From contig VGJW01000011.1 in NCBI GenBank assembly GCA_016867265.1, forward strand, positions 1 to 64,000: a DNA stretch of 64,000 nt, written 5' to 3'. Source of the stretch: Candidatus Tanganyikabacteria bacterium (lineage in GTDB: Bacteria; Cyanobacteriota; Sericytochromatia; S15B-MN24; VGJW01). Every line of letters begins with the position of its first letter. Position 1 is the stretch's first letter. The notes beneath the pieces were generated by a model that was not told the DNA's origin, searched no databases, and saw nothing but the letters and a program-made list of their open reading frames with translations. Shown here piece by piece: positions 1-9,125 of this stretch. The position numbers were made by a program, and so were the translations under genes.

Positions 1-583
1 GCACCGGTCCCTCGAGCGGCATCAGGCCCAGCGTGGCCCATCGGACGCCCTGGTCGTGGAAGTGGCGCATGCAGGCGAGGACCAGCATCTCGACCGTTCC
101 CTGCGGCGCATCGGGTGCCCGTACCAGGTGAACGACACTCCAGTGGTTTCCTGCCCGGGGCAAGGCCAAAGCAGCTCCAACCAATTCATGATCTCGCCAC
201 GCCAAGCCAATCAACGCGCGCGCAGCCACCTGTTCCCAGCGGGAAGCGGCAGCGAAGGCCATCGGGGGAAGGGGCTTGGCCTCGCGCCAACGCGCAAGCA
301 AGGCTGCAAGTGGCCCACCGGCAATCTCGATGGGTGCCGTGGCCTCACAGGCGTGAAGGACGATACCGACACCCTTGCGTCTTCCCCGCCGCACCTGTCG
401 TAGCACCGAGGTCAACGATCGCTCATGGTCCGGCCATCGCTCAAGACGCCACCAGGGCTCGCAACCTGCCACCCAGGCCGCCCCGGTCAGTCGCTGGTCC
501 GGGGAGAGCAGGCGGCCGAAGGTCACCGGCCCTTCGGCAAGTATCTCACCCTGAAATTGCCCTTCGCAATCAGTTCCGGTCAT
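1..583 (-). CDS. DUF2156 / phosphatidylglycerol lysyltransferase C-terminal-like protein (partial)
   Basis: This minus-strand reading frame runs open from an ATG at 583 to the left edge, so only about 194 N-terminal residues are visible and the C-terminus is missing. It contains a basic stretch like LRQVRRGRRKG, followed further on by GNHWSVVHLVRAPDAPQGTVE and then WATLGLMPLEGP. This pattern is typical of the GNAT-fold DUF2156 domain, also found as the aminoacyl-transferase half of MprF. Family members transfer amino acids to membrane lipids or are uncharacterised acyltransferases. There is no N-terminal membrane region, so this would be a stand-alone cytoplasmic domain. The start overlaps the end of the upstream lipoprotein gene by 14 bases, suggesting co-transcription. 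The family call rests on motif resemblance only; the substrate is unknown. Confidence 0.7.
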   Translation of the reverse strand, partial: MTGTDCEGQFQGEILAEGPVTFGRLLSPDQRLTGAAWVAGCEPWWRLERWPDHERSLTSVLRQVRRGRRKGVGIVLHACEATAPIEIAGGPLAALLARWREAKPLPPMAFAAASRWEQVAARALIGLAWRDHELVGAALALPRAGNHWSVVHLVRAPDAPQGTVEMLVLACMRHFHDQGVRWATLGLMPLEGPV

Positions 584-1811
584 CCGGCCACCAATAGTCC
601 TCGAACCAGGTCTTGGCGAGGCCCGCCCGACGGGCTTCCAACTCCAAACGGATGCCGACTGGCCCACCCTTGCCAGCCATTCTCCATAGGCCCGTCCGAA
701 AGACGGGTGAACGGCCCGACGGCAGCATGACGGGTCCCAGATCAATGACGGGTTGTTCGAAGACAACGGTCGGATCGCCTGTACGCAGCGTCAGGCGCAA
801 GCTATCCCAGCCCTGTTCTTCCGGAGCAGACAGGCCCAGGACCAATTCAGCCCGTCGCCCCTGAGGCCAATCCTGAAAGACGAGTGCCTCCAGGACCACG
901 GGCCACGGTCGATCCGGCGGATCCGCAACCGACGGTTCGAGCGGCACGGCCAGCCCCTCGCTGCTCCAGCCCAGGTGCTCGCTGGCCATCACCCATGCCC
1001 GGGTCCGCCCTGATGCCGCACCGGCCGGAGTCGGCCCAAGCAGCTCGAACGAGACCTCTTGTCCTTGGTCCAGACGATCGACCCTTGACGGCCTCACGCC
1101 CCAGGCAGCCGTGCTGCCCGGGACGGTGCCTTCCACGGACAGGGCCAGATCCCGGACGGATGCGCCGGCCACAAGGGCCACGCCGACACCAACGGAAGGC
1201 GTCCCCTGCTGGAGGCTCAATTGAAGCAGCGGCATCGATCCGGAGGACACGGGTACTCCCGGCAACGCCCGTGGCAGGCGCCACGAGGCCATCCGATAGC
1301 CTTTCCTGACCAAGTGCAAGCTTCGCGTGCCACCCGAGCGATAGCCGGAAGCCGGAAGTTCCGCGATCAAACGACCCGATGCGTCAGCGGCCAGCGGACG
1401 ACGATCAGCCCCCCGAGGGGTCTCGACCTCGAGTGCTTCGCCTGTCGTGCCGATAGGACCGGGCAGGACCAGCCCAAGCAAGGCCGCAAAGACGAGATCC
1501 GCCGCGATGAGCGGCCTCGCGATGTCTGCCGGCACAGGTCCGATGACACTGGCCATCCCGGCCATCAACAACGGCAACCCCAGTACCCCGTAGAGCGCAA
1601 CCAAGCCAGAGTCACCTGCCGCAACTCCCGCATGGCCCTGCGTCAACCGCAACTGATAGGCATCCGATTCGGCTGCCACACTCAGGAGGGGAGGCTCCGA
1701 CCACGCCCGGTCGGCCAGTACCGCAACGGTGGTGCAGCCCGCCAGCGGAATCACGCAGGCGGCTCCTACCAGGAGCCTGACTGCACGGTGCCTGCAGGCT
1801 AGATGAGACAC
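570..1811 (-). CDS. Predicted lipoprotein, unknown function
   Basis: 413 residues. The N-terminus has a basic segment, a hydrophobic stretch and the lipobox LAGC at about residues 23-26, so it is probably exported and lipid-anchored. A second hydrophobic region at about 70-115 (VALYGVLGLPLLMAGM and AADLVFAALLGLVLPG) could be one or two membrane segments. The rest is soluble and beta-rich, with no motif I recognise. The start is a GTG with an AGGA ribosome site 7 bases upstream. It is divergent from the lipoprotein gene at 1884, with a 72-base shared control region, and is followed by the DUF2156 gene with overlap. No function can be assigned. Confidence 0.65.
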   Translation of the reverse strand: MSHLACRHRAVRLLVGAACVIPLAGCTTVAVLADRAWSEPPLLSVAAESDAYQLRLTQGHAGVAAGDSGLVALYGVLGLPLLMAGMASVIGPVPADIARPLIAADLVFAALLGLVLPGPIGTTGEALEVETPRGADRRPLAADASGRLIAELPASGYRSGGTRSLHLVRKGYRMASWRLPRALPGVPVSSGSMPLLQLSLQQGTPSVGVGVALVAGASVRDLALSVEGTVPGSTAAWGVRPSRVDRLDQGQEVSFELLGPTPAGAASGRTRAWVMASEHLGWSSEGLAVPLEPSVADPPDRPWPVVLEALVFQDWPQGRRAELVLGLSAPEEQGWDSLRLTLRTGDPTVVFEQPVIDLGPVMLPSGRSPVFRTGLWRMAGKGGPVGIRLELEARRAGLAKTWFEDYWWPDDRN

Positions 1812-1883
1812 GCAACCATCCTACAGGGCAAGCCAGGATGTGGGTGATATCGGCCCCTCGTATGGGGGAGCGCTGAAGGTACA

Positions 1884-2897
1884 ATGACCAACATGGCCCC
1901 ATCTGGATGGACCCGCCGGGTCATCGACGCGAGCATCAAGTTCGTTGCGGCCGGCCTGTGCATGGTCCCGACAGGTTGCGTGACCCCCAGGATCGATCCC
2001 GTGGCAGGGTCTCGCATCCTGACTAACACCCTGCTGCCCGGTCCAGTCAGGCAACTCTGGGGTGTCCCGGGCGGCATCCCTCACACGCTCCTTCCGCTGG
2101 GCAGCAAGTACGTGGCCATGGGCACCCGGGAAGGCAGGATTGTCCTGTTCACGCGAGAGACAGGTGCCGTCGGAAATCAGTGGCTTCTGGAGCAGCCTCT
2201 GATCGCCCTCCTGCCCGTGGGTTCGGAACGTCAGCAGATGGTTGCCATCGCCGAGGATGGTACCGTCGTCCAGCTGTCTCCGGGTGAGCCTGACCCGCTG
2301 GTTTCCATGGCGACCGGCCTTACGGTGACCCACGCCGGGCTTTGGCTGGGCGACGACACCCTCTGGCTGCGCCATGACGACCAAGTCAGCCTGCTGGACC
2401 TCAAGACCTCCAAGTTGATACCGGCTCCGGAAAGTGGTCCGTGGTCGCGTTCGGCAGTTAGCCCAGATGGCACCCGTCTCCTGCTTTCGCGCGAGGATGG
2501 CCCACCTGCCATGTGGACACAGGTTGAGGACAATGCCTGGAGCGGCGAACCCGTTCCCTACGAAGTACCTTTCGAGGTCCTGCCCGCTTGGGCTCCCGAC
2601 GGCAAAAGCTGGCTTCTGGCGGGGGCAGGCCGAGTGTGGATTGAGCGTTCGGGAACGCAATCGACCATGGTCGACTTCGAGACAGAGGTCGCCTCCCCGC
2701 AGTCGGTCGCGTGGCTGCCCAGGGAAAAAACCGTCGGCATCGCCGGTTCGGGAACGCTGGCGTTGCAAAGCATCTGGTCCGGCAAGACCTTGCATCGATG
2801 GCAGGGCCGGGGAGAGCCCGTCTGGGCGCCGTCGAACAGCGACGTCCTCCATGCGCTCACCCCCGGATCCGTCGCCCTGTGTGACGCAGGTGCCTAG
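1884..2897 (+). CDS. Propeller-like predicted lipoprotein
   Basis: 337 residues. After a positively charged start and a hydrophobic segment there is a cysteine in the context MVPTGC (about residue 32), consistent with a lipoprotein signal. The body shows repeated beta-propeller blade signatures (SPDGTRLLL, APDGKSWLL, IAEDGTVVQL, LLDLKTSKL), similar to WD40/TolB-like repeats. It is probably an envelope-anchored beta-propeller with a scaffolding role rather than an enzyme. The ATG has AAGG 4 bases upstream. It converges with the frameshifted lipoprotein gene with only 13 bases between stops. Confidence 0.65.
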   Translation: MTNMAPSGWTRRVIDASIKFVAAGLCMVPTGCVTPRIDPVAGSRILTNTLLPGPVRQLWGVPGGIPHTLLPLGSKYVAMGTREGRIVLFTRETGAVGNQWLLEQPLIALLPVGSERQQMVAIAEDGTVVQLSPGEPDPLVSMATGLTVTHAGLWLGDDTLWLRHDDQVSLLDLKTSKLIPAPESGPWSRSAVSPDGTRLLLSREDGPPAMWTQVEDNAWSGEPVPYEVPFEVLPAWAPDGKSWLLAGAGRVWIERSGTQSTMVDFETEVASPQSVAWLPREKTVGIAGSGTLALQSIWSGKTLHRWQGRGEPVWAPSNSDVLHALTPGSVALCDAGA

Positions 2898-2910
2898 TGA
2901 GGCTCGAGGC

Positions 2911-3476
2911 TCAGGGTCCCTGTTCCTGCTCCAAAGGTAGTTCCATGACCTCTCTACGGGTCAGCGTTCCTTCGCCCTCACCGACCGACAGGGCGACCTC
3001 CAGCAGCAAAGGCTCCTGTAGAGGCACATCCGGTGCCAGCACGAGGCTGCCCCCGACACCTCTCGGCCCTCGTGGTCCAAACCCACAGCCTGGACGATAC
3101 GCCTTGGACCGGGGGTCAGCCCGACCAGGGACACCGCAAAGACCCCGTCAACCACGGGTGCGGTCACATCCGGCAATACGGGCTGGCCATGGCCAACAAT
3201 GGAGACCTTCACGGAGGCCAGTTGCGCCAGGTCCAGCCCCTGAACGACGCGTCCGCCGACACTGACCCGGGGGGCCAAGCGCTCACCTACGAGACGTAGG
3301 GACGCCAAGCCGACCCTGGCTGCAGCAGCGCCGACAGGGACAGCAGCCGGCAGTGCGGCTTCAGGTATCGCGGCGACAGGCCGAACCGTGGAAACCACTT
3401 CGGACAAAAGGCCACAACCCGATGGCGCAATCAAGCTAATCCAGAAGGCAGCGCAACGCATTCGGGTCAAGACCAT
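2911..3476 (-). CDS. Predicted lipoprotein with a probable -1 frameshift near its 3' end
   Basis: The uninterrupted frame begins at an upstream ATG (3533) and ends at 2961, but its last 30 residues (rich in Cys, Trp and Arg) do not look like the preceding protein. Adding one base in the C5 run at 3050-3054 continues the frame into a natural-looking C-terminus (VLAPDVPLQEPLLLEVALSV and onward) that stops at 2911, just 13 bases from the convergent neighbour. The protein has a lipobox-like APSGC, so the most sensible start is the ATG at 3476. The middle part, with short beta-strand patterns such as VSVGGRVVQG and PVVDGVFAVSLVGL, resembles a carboxypeptidase-regulatory or Ig-like fold. The frameshift may be a sequencing error or a real mutation. 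Confidence 0.6.
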
Positions 3477-3587
3477 ATTGGGATCCTGCCTTGACGCGCT
3501 CGCCATGAACAGCAGGGCACGAGTAGCCCCCAAAGCCCAATCCCCCGCCCGACTCGGACGAGGGACTGAAAGCCGTTACTGCCAGCG

Positions 3588-4109
3588 CTACTTGATCAGC
3601 TCACGCTTGACATAGCTGACCAGCGCCCAGCGCTCCTTGATCGTCAGCTTCTTCTGGTACTTCGGCATGATGGGCTCGATGCCCGGACCAAAGGGATGGC
3701 CGTTGGTGATGCGCAGATACCACTGACCTTCGGACATGGCCTTGTACATGGGCTGTTGCAGATTGTAGGGCGGAATCAGCAGCGCACTGCCCACCGCGCC
3801 ATTGCCATTACCCCCTAGGCCGTGGCACGAACCGCACTGCGCCTCGTACTTGCGCTTGCCAAGCGTCAGGATGGCCTTGGAAGGATTGCCGTAAGGATTG
3901 GCCGGACCACCCGTGACTTCCATCGGGTAGTCGAGGTTGACCTCCTCGTCGTTCTGGGCGACGGCAGAGGCGGGCACAGGGAGGGGGCTCTCCTGGGCAC
4001 GATAGCTGATCTGGTCACGCATCTGGCCCTGGCAACCCGCCACGAACATTGCGGCGGGCAGGATGCCGGCAAACGCAGGCAGCACCTTCGCGAAGCGACG
4101 ACTAGACAT
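3588..4109 (-). CDS. actE: Alternative complex III subunit E, monohaem cytochrome c lipoprotein
   Basis: From the chosen ATG at 4109 the protein has about 173 residues. It begins with an N-terminal signal ending in the lipobox FVAGC, so it is anchored to the outer face of the cytoplasmic membrane. A single haem-binding CGSCH lies mid-protein, and GIEPIMPKYQKKL supplies a likely distal methionine ligand, as in class I cytochromes c. It is the last gene of the act cluster and overlaps actD by 8 bases. The start was chosen because GAGG lies about 9 bases upstream; an in-frame ATG at 4124 is also possible. In this complex ActE passes electrons from ActA/B towards the terminal oxidase. Confidence 0.85.
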   Translation of the reverse strand: MSSRRFAKVLPAFAGILPAAMFVAGCQGQMRDQISYRAQESPLPVPASAVAQNDEEVNLDYPMEVTGGPANPYGNPSKAILTLGKRKYEAQCGSCHGLGGNGNGAVGSALLIPPYNLQQPMYKAMSEGQWYLRITNGHPFGPGIEPIMPKYQKKLTIKERWALVSYVKRELIK

Positions 4110-4614
4110 GACGAAGAACCTCATCAGCGTTGCTCGCCTTGAGCACCTCGTCCACCTTGGTAGCCTGCGACTCGTCCATGCAGCGCACCGACAAGACCAC
4201 GTGACCATCCGAGACAGCCGGGTGATAGGGCAACTTCTTGAAGTTGGGCAGCTTGCTCTCGATGAGCGTGGCGGCAGCGACCGAGAAGATACCCATCAAC
4301 ATGGACATCTCATAGACGATGACTGCGGTTGTCGGCAACGAGACGATAGGCTTGCCGCCAGTGGGCAGGGGATAGAGCCAGGCCGTTCCAGCCGCGAGCG
4401 TGAAGCCGCAGCAGGCACCGATGACCCAGAACAACGCCGCAACCTTGCGGATGTTGCTCTTGCTCTCCGGAAGACCCCAGACCTCTTCGGGGTAGGGAAC
4501 ACCCGTCATCACATCGATGTCCTCGGGCTTGACGCTGGCACCCAGCAAACGCTGGATGCCGGCGGCAGCGGGATCGACCTCGCGGTAGCGCGCCAAGACG
4601 TACGTATCGGACAT
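4102..4614 (-). CDS. actD: Alternative complex III subunit D (DUF3341)
   Basis: 170 residues. There are two hydrophobic helices at about 58-82 and 95-115, with soluble regions on both sides. The N-terminal YVLARYREVDPAAAGIQRLL and the GVPYPEEVWGLP region match the DUF3341/ActD family, a small two-helix subunit of the membrane arm. The gene lies 9 bases after actC and overlaps actE, which confirms the assignment by position. It carries no cofactor ligands; its role is structural. Confidence 0.88.
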   Translation of the reverse strand: MSDTYVLARYREVDPAAAGIQRLLGASVKPEDIDVMTGVPYPEEVWGLPESKSNIRKVAALFWVIGACCGFTLAAGTAWLYPLPTGGKPIVSLPTTAVIVYEMSMLMGIFSVAAATLIESKLPNFKKLPYHPAVSDGHVVLSVRCMDESQATKVDEVLKASNADEVLRHV

Positions 4615-4623
4615 GGTCGTCTC

Positions 4624-5994
4624 CTACTCCGCCACGATGGCCCGCAGCTTCGCCTGGCCCATGGTCTTGTAGGCCTCGGCGACACGGTCCTCGCGGATCT
4701 CCCAGATCGAGATGAAGGGCGCCATCTTGACGAACAGCACGTACAGCATCACGAAGCCAGCAAAGGGATAGATGCTCATCATCAGCTCGACCCAGGTGGG
4801 CGAATAAGTCGTCCAGGTGTACGCCGGACCCTTCTGCACCAGGGTGGGCACCGCAATAAGGTAGCGCTCCAGCCACATGCCGACGTTGATGAAAACTGTC
4901 AGGAACAACAGCGCCCAGGGGCTCGTACGAACCTTCTTGAAGGCGAGCATCGGGATGGCCACGATGGTGTTGGCGAGCATCATCGTCAACTGGTGCCAAA
5001 AGTAGGCACCACCATTCTTGATGTCGAGAATCACCTTCTCCTCAGGCAGACGACCGTACCAAGTAATCAGGTAATCGCCACACCAGAGATACGTCCACAG
5101 AATGGCGGCCACGAGCATGATCTTGCTGAGCTTGTCCAAGTGGAACGGCGTGATGTAGTCCTCCCACTTGAAGGCCCACCGGATAAGGACGGTAAGCGTG
5201 ACCACCAACGCCATTCCCGAGTAGATGGCCCCGAGCACGAAGTAGGGGCCGAAGATGGTGGTGTGCCACTGGGGCGCCAGCGCCATCGCGAAGTCCCACG
5301 AGACGATGGTGTGAACCGAGACGGCGACAGGCAGGACGAGAACGGCCAGCATCAAGATGGCCAGATTCATGCGGTGCCATTCCTTGCGGGTACCACGCCA
5401 GCCCAGGGCCAGCATCGTGAACAACTTCTTCCGGACTGGCGTGGTCGCATAGTCGCGGGCAATCGCGAAGTCGGGCACGGTCGGAAGGTAGAGATAAATC
5501 AGCGAACCGGACAAGTAGGTCAGGATGGCCATCAAGTCCCAAGCCAACGGGGAGCGGAAGTTGCCCCACATTTCGCGTTGGTTCACATACGGGATGATGT
5601 AATAGAAAAACCATGTCCGGCCCAAGTGAATCAGCGGGAACTGCGCCGCCATCAGGACCGTGAAAACCGTCATCGCCTCGGCTGCCCGGGTAATCGGACG
5701 CCGCCAGTCGGCCTTGGCCAACCGCAAGATGGCAGAGATGAGCGTACCGGAGTGGGAAAGGCCAACCCAGAACACAAAGTTCGCGATGAAGACGCCCCAC
5801 ATGACCGGACGATGAAGACCCGTGACCCACATGCCGGCGCCAAGCATCCACATCCAGGTCACGAAGCCCGCACCGAAACCCGTCAGGCAGAGGCCAAAGA
5901 GGGCCCACCACCGCCAGCTGGTCTCGAACAGGGGACGAAGGATATCCCGATTGATCTTGTCATCGCCGTGGACGAGAGGAGGATGCAGCTTCAT
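4624..5994 (-). CDS. actC: Alternative complex III subunit C, NrfD-like quinol-binding membrane protein
   Basis: 456 residues with about ten membrane helices (for example WWALFGLCLTGFGAGFVTWM near the N-terminus). This is the length and pattern of the NrfD/PsrC-like ActC subunit, which carries the quinol oxidation site and may contribute to proton translocation. The start ATG overlaps the actB2 stop in an ATGA arrangement, giving translational coupling. Conserved features include SHSGTLISAILRL and the HxG-type HLGRTWFFYY region. No second NrfD gene (actF) follows in this cluster. Confidence 0.92.
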   Translation of the reverse strand: MKLHPPLVHGDDKINRDILRPLFETSWRWWALFGLCLTGFGAGFVTWMWMLGAGMWVTGLHRPVMWGVFIANFVFWVGLSHSGTLISAILRLAKADWRRPITRAAEAMTVFTVLMAAQFPLIHLGRTWFFYYIIPYVNQREMWGNFRSPLAWDLMAILTYLSGSLIYLYLPTVPDFAIARDYATTPVRKKLFTMLALGWRGTRKEWHRMNLAILMLAVLVLPVAVSVHTIVSWDFAMALAPQWHTTIFGPYFVLGAIYSGMALVVTLTVLIRWAFKWEDYITPFHLDKLSKIMLVAAILWTYLWCGDYLITWYGRLPEEKVILDIKNGGAYFWHQLTMMLANTIVAIPMLAFKKVRTSPWALLFLTVFINVGMWLERYLIAVPTLVQKGPAYTWTTYSPTWVELMMSIYPFAGFVMLYVLFVKMAPFISIWEIREDRVAEAYKTMGQAKLRAIVAE

Positions 5995-6779
5995 GCCTGG
6001 CCACCCTTCAGGTAGTAGACGACGGGCTCGGTGCCCAGTGCCTCGAGGAGACGGAAACGCCGGGCAGATGCGATGGCCGTGGAGACCTTGCTATGGGGAT
6101 CGAGCAGGTTGCCGAAAGTGATGACGTTGGCCGAGCAGCTCTGGGCGCAGGCCGTCGTGATTTCGCCGTCCTCGAGCAGTCGCTCTTCGGCCTTGGCATC
6201 GGCGGCCGCCTCACGGATGCGATGCACGCAGAAGGTACACTTCTCCATGACGCCACGCGAACGGACCGTGACATCCGGGTTCAGCTGGTTGGCGAGAGGC
6301 TCCACGAAGTTGAGCGCCGCCTCGAACCAATTGAAGAACCGGACGTTGTAGGGGTCGTTGTTCTGACAGTACTGGGTCCCGATGCAACGGTTGTAGACCA
6401 TCCCGTTCAGGCCTTCCGGCGTATGGTAGGTCGCGAAGACGGGACACACGGGCTCGCAGGGCGCATTCGTACAGTGCTGGCACATCACGGGTACGAAGTG
6501 CGCCGTGACCTCGGGGTAGTGCCCCTCCCAATAACGCTCGACCCGCATCCAGTCGACCGAGCGCCCCTCATCCGTATCGATGGGACCCGCGATCGGCAGG
6601 TTATTCTCGGCATGGCAGGCCACCACGCAGGCACCACACCCTGTACAACGGTCAAGATCGACCGACATACCCCAGCGATAAGGAGAACCGGCACCTGCAT
6701 AGGGCGCTGCCATCGCACCCTGGACGGCACCATGATCTGCCCCGTGGGCAGCTTCGTGAGTGGCGGTCATGAGATCGGC
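5991..6779 (-). CDS. actB2: Alternative complex III iron-sulfur subunit B2
   Basis: About 262 residues from the ATG at 6779 (MADLMTATHE), which overlaps the actB1 stop by 13 bases. It is a four-cluster ferredoxin-like protein. Cysteine groups in order are CTGCGACVVACH, CQHCTNAPCEPVC, CIGTQYC with CTFC, and CAQSC. In the complex these clusters (typically three [4Fe-4S] and one [3Fe-4S]) form the electron wire from the quinol site to the haems. In many organisms this domain is the C-terminal half of one ActB polypeptide; here it is a separate gene. A longer in-frame version starting at 7004 would lie entirely inside actB1 and is not needed. Confidence 0.9.
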   Translation of the reverse strand, partial: ADLMTATHEAAHGADHGAVQGAMAAPYAGAGSPYRWGMSVDLDRCTGCGACVVACHAENNLPIAGPIDTDEGRSVDWMRVERYWEGHYPEVTAHFVPVMCQHCTNAPCEPVCPVFATYHTPEGLNGMVYNRCIGTQYCQNNDPYNVRFFNWFEAALNFVEPLANQLNPDVTVRSRGVMEKCTFCVHRIREAAADAKAEERLLEDGEITTACAQSCSANVITFGNLLDPHSKVSTAIASARRFRLLEALGTEPVVYYLKGGQA

Positions 6780-9109
6780 CATACCTTGAACTCCTGCTCG
6801 ACGCGCGCGGGAACCGCGGGCGACTCCTGCGGCTGGATGCTCTTGGAAACGAGCACCAGACGCTTCGACTTCGCACCGGTCGGCGTCAGCGAGACGCGGA
6901 CCGAACCCCAAGCCAAGCCACCGGCAGCTTGCGCGGCCTTGGCACCCAGCAAGGCCCGGGCATCTTCGCCCCGACCCGGGTCCTTCTTCATCGTGGCTTC
7001 CCACGTACTGCCGCCCTCGACGCCGTCGTAACGCGTCCCGTTGCGACGGCTGAAGTTGATCGGCATACCGACGACATCCTCGGGAAGACCAGGGTAAGGA
7101 ACGACCCCCACCTTGACCTCGCCGTACAAACTCTTGACCACCACCTCGTCATACTGGGCAAGGCCCAGCTTGGCCATCGTGTGAGGGTTGACCTCGAGCC
7201 AGCCGCCCCACGCAGCAGCCGACATTGGGTCAGCCATCTCCTGCAGCCAAGGAAGATGTGCAGCTTGGCCCTCCCGGTACTTCATCGACTTGACGGGCTG
7301 AAGAACAAACGGAAAGTCCTGTTCGCCACCCTCGAACCGGGGGGCGGGAAGATCCGCTGCCGGCATCCGGGCCGCGAGGGGCGCCCCCTGCGCGGGCTTG
7401 TGGACACCACCGTTGCGCAACGCCTTCTTCCAGGCGCTCTGGGTGCCGGGCACCTGATTGTCACTGGCAATGCCGGCCCACCTCGCCTTGAAGTAAGCCT
7501 CGGCGGACGCAAACCCGAGATCCTTGCCGGCGGCCTTGGCAGCCGTGAGCAGTACATCCTCGGCCGAGCGCGTCTCGAAGAACGGCACCACCAAAGGCTG
7601 CATCAGCGTCGCGACAGACGAACCGGAACCGACGGAGGGCGTGGCGTCGCCCCAGCGCTCAAGGAAGGTGCTGTCCGGCAGGACGAGGGTCGCGTGAGCC
7701 GCCGTGTCATCCGGGACAGTCGCCATCGACACAACCTCGGGAACAGCCTTCAGGGCATCCTCGAGACCGGCATCTCCAGGCAGGGCCATGAACAGATCAA
7801 CGCCAGCAACGACGAGCGCCTTGACCTGACCGGCCTTCATGCGATCGACGAGCTTGACGAGCTCCTTGTACGAGATGGGGGCAGGCGGCGCCATGCCGGC
7901 GATCGGCGAAGGCGCAGCAGGCACGATGCCACCCTTGCGACCGACCATGCCCGCCGCGACATTGATGCCGTTGACCAGCGACAACGTCTCGACGGCATTG
8001 GTGTGGCCCAGTACCTCGCCACCCCCGAAAGCCACCTTGAGTTCGGTCGCGGCAACCCACCGCACGAACTTTTCAAGCCGCTCGACCGGCGCTCCGGTCT
8101 TCTCGTGTGCCTCGGCGACCGAGACACCCCCCTTGCCCATGGCGTGCAGCGCCAACTGGGCAATCACGCCATGCGTGCCAGGCCGCACCGGAATCCAGAG
8201 ATCAGCCACCGTTGCCGCTTCACCCATTCGGGTGCTTACGGCGACAAACAAGCCGCGAACCAACTCCCTGCCGCGGCGCATCTCGCCGAAGCCCCAATTA
8301 AACAACGTAGGTGCCGGGCCGGTCGTGAAGGGCTCTTCACCAAAGCAGATGGCCAACTCAGTGTTGGCCAAGTCGACATACGGCATGTCAGGTCGACCAT
8401 AGACAGCCTGGTTCGCCGCACGGACGGCCTCATAACCGAAGGGCTCGACGATGACGGGGGCCGGCGCACCGAAGGCCTTTGCGACTTGGGCGAACAACTG
8501 GTAGCGATGGCCGCGGACCTGAGGTCCAAGCACCACGACCGTGCCGGCGCCGGAGGCTGCAAGGACCCTGCCCAGGCGATCCGCAGCTTGCGCCCACAGG
8601 TCGGCTCCGAACTTGCGGGCCTCGGCAGCCTTGGCATCCGCCAACGCGAAATCGGGAGCAGCGAAGCTGGTCAGACCGACCTTGAAGTTCTCGGGCACGG
8701 TGGTGGGACGCTTCTTGGCCTTGAAGACGTCATCGAAAAGCATCTTCAGCTTCAGGTAATCCGGACTGACCTCTCCGGCCTTGACGCGCAAATCAGGCCC
8801 ACGGAAGCGATCGGGATGGTACTGGTGCTGCACCCCCGCCTGCCCCAGAGCGCACAGTCCGCCGTGGCTCAAGGGGTGGCCGTCGAGACCCTCCACTTTG
8901 ACCGACCGCCCCTCGATGATCCGGACGGACACTCCGCACCCGGCGGAGCACAAATCACACGTCGTTGCAAAGTGGTTACCCGTGCCGGGCTCAAGCGCGA
9001 TCGGGCGCTCGACGTAGGCTATGAGCTGGGAGCTGTAGTCTTCGCAGCCACCCAGGACCATAGCCGTCCCGGCCAGCCCCGAGAGCTTCAGGAATTCGCG
9101 GCGTTCCAT
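6767..9109 (-). CDS. actB1: Alternative complex III subunit B1, molybdopterin-oxidoreductase-like
   Basis: 780 residues. The N-terminus is a twin-arginine signal (RREFLK at 3-8) ending in LGGC with Cys22, so a Tat-exported lipoprotein is likely. The rest has the fold of molybdopterin oxidoreductases. Cysteines at about 51, 54, 58 and 86 have the spacing of the [4Fe-4S] site found in that superfamily; whether a cluster binds here cannot be told. ActB1 in known complexes carries no molybdenum. A GAGG ribosome site lies upstream, 16 bases after actA. It could be mistaken for a formate dehydrogenase or polysulfide reductase large chain, but the gene order identifies it. Confidence 0.9.
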   Translation of the reverse strand: MERREFLKLSGLAGTAMVLGGCEDYSSQLIAYVERPIALEPGTGNHFATTCDLCSAGCGVSVRIIEGRSVKVEGLDGHPLSHGGLCALGQAGVQHQYHPDRFRGPDLRVKAGEVSPDYLKLKMLFDDVFKAKKRPTTVPENFKVGLTSFAAPDFALADAKAAEARKFGADLWAQAADRLGRVLAASGAGTVVVLGPQVRGHRYQLFAQVAKAFGAPAPVIVEPFGYEAVRAANQAVYGRPDMPYVDLANTELAICFGEEPFTTGPAPTLFNWGFGEMRRGRELVRGLFVAVSTRMGEAATVADLWIPVRPGTHGVIAQLALHAMGKGGVSVAEAHEKTGAPVERLEKFVRWVAATELKVAFGGGEVLGHTNAVETLSLVNGINVAAGMVGRKGGIVPAAPSPIAGMAPPAPISYKELVKLVDRMKAGQVKALVVAGVDLFMALPGDAGLEDALKAVPEVVSMATVPDDTAAHATLVLPDSTFLERWGDATPSVGSGSSVATLMQPLVVPFFETRSAEDVLLTAAKAAGKDLGFASAEAYFKARWAGIASDNQVPGTQSAWKKALRNGGVHKPAQGAPLAARMPAADLPAPRFEGGEQDFPFVLQPVKSMKYREGQAAHLPWLQEMADPMSAAAWGGWLEVNPHTMAKLGLAQYDEVVVKSLYGEVKVGVVPYPGLPEDVVGMPINFSRRNGTRYDGVEGGSTWEATMKKDPGRGEDARALLGAKAAQAAGGLAWGSVRVSLTPTGAKSKRLVLVSKSIQPQESPAVPARVEQEFKVWPIS

Positions 9110-9125
9110 CGGGGTTCCTCGGCAA

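Noticed and set aside
4063-6015. Long open frame antisense to actC/actD
   Set aside because: Histidine/arginine-rich and antisense to clearly conserved alternative complex III genes; a shadow of GC-rich coding DNA.
6767-9109. Reading actB1 as a selenocysteine formate dehydrogenase because tRNA-Sec is nearby
   Set aside because: There is no in-frame TGA at a catalytic position and the gene order is that of alternative complex III.
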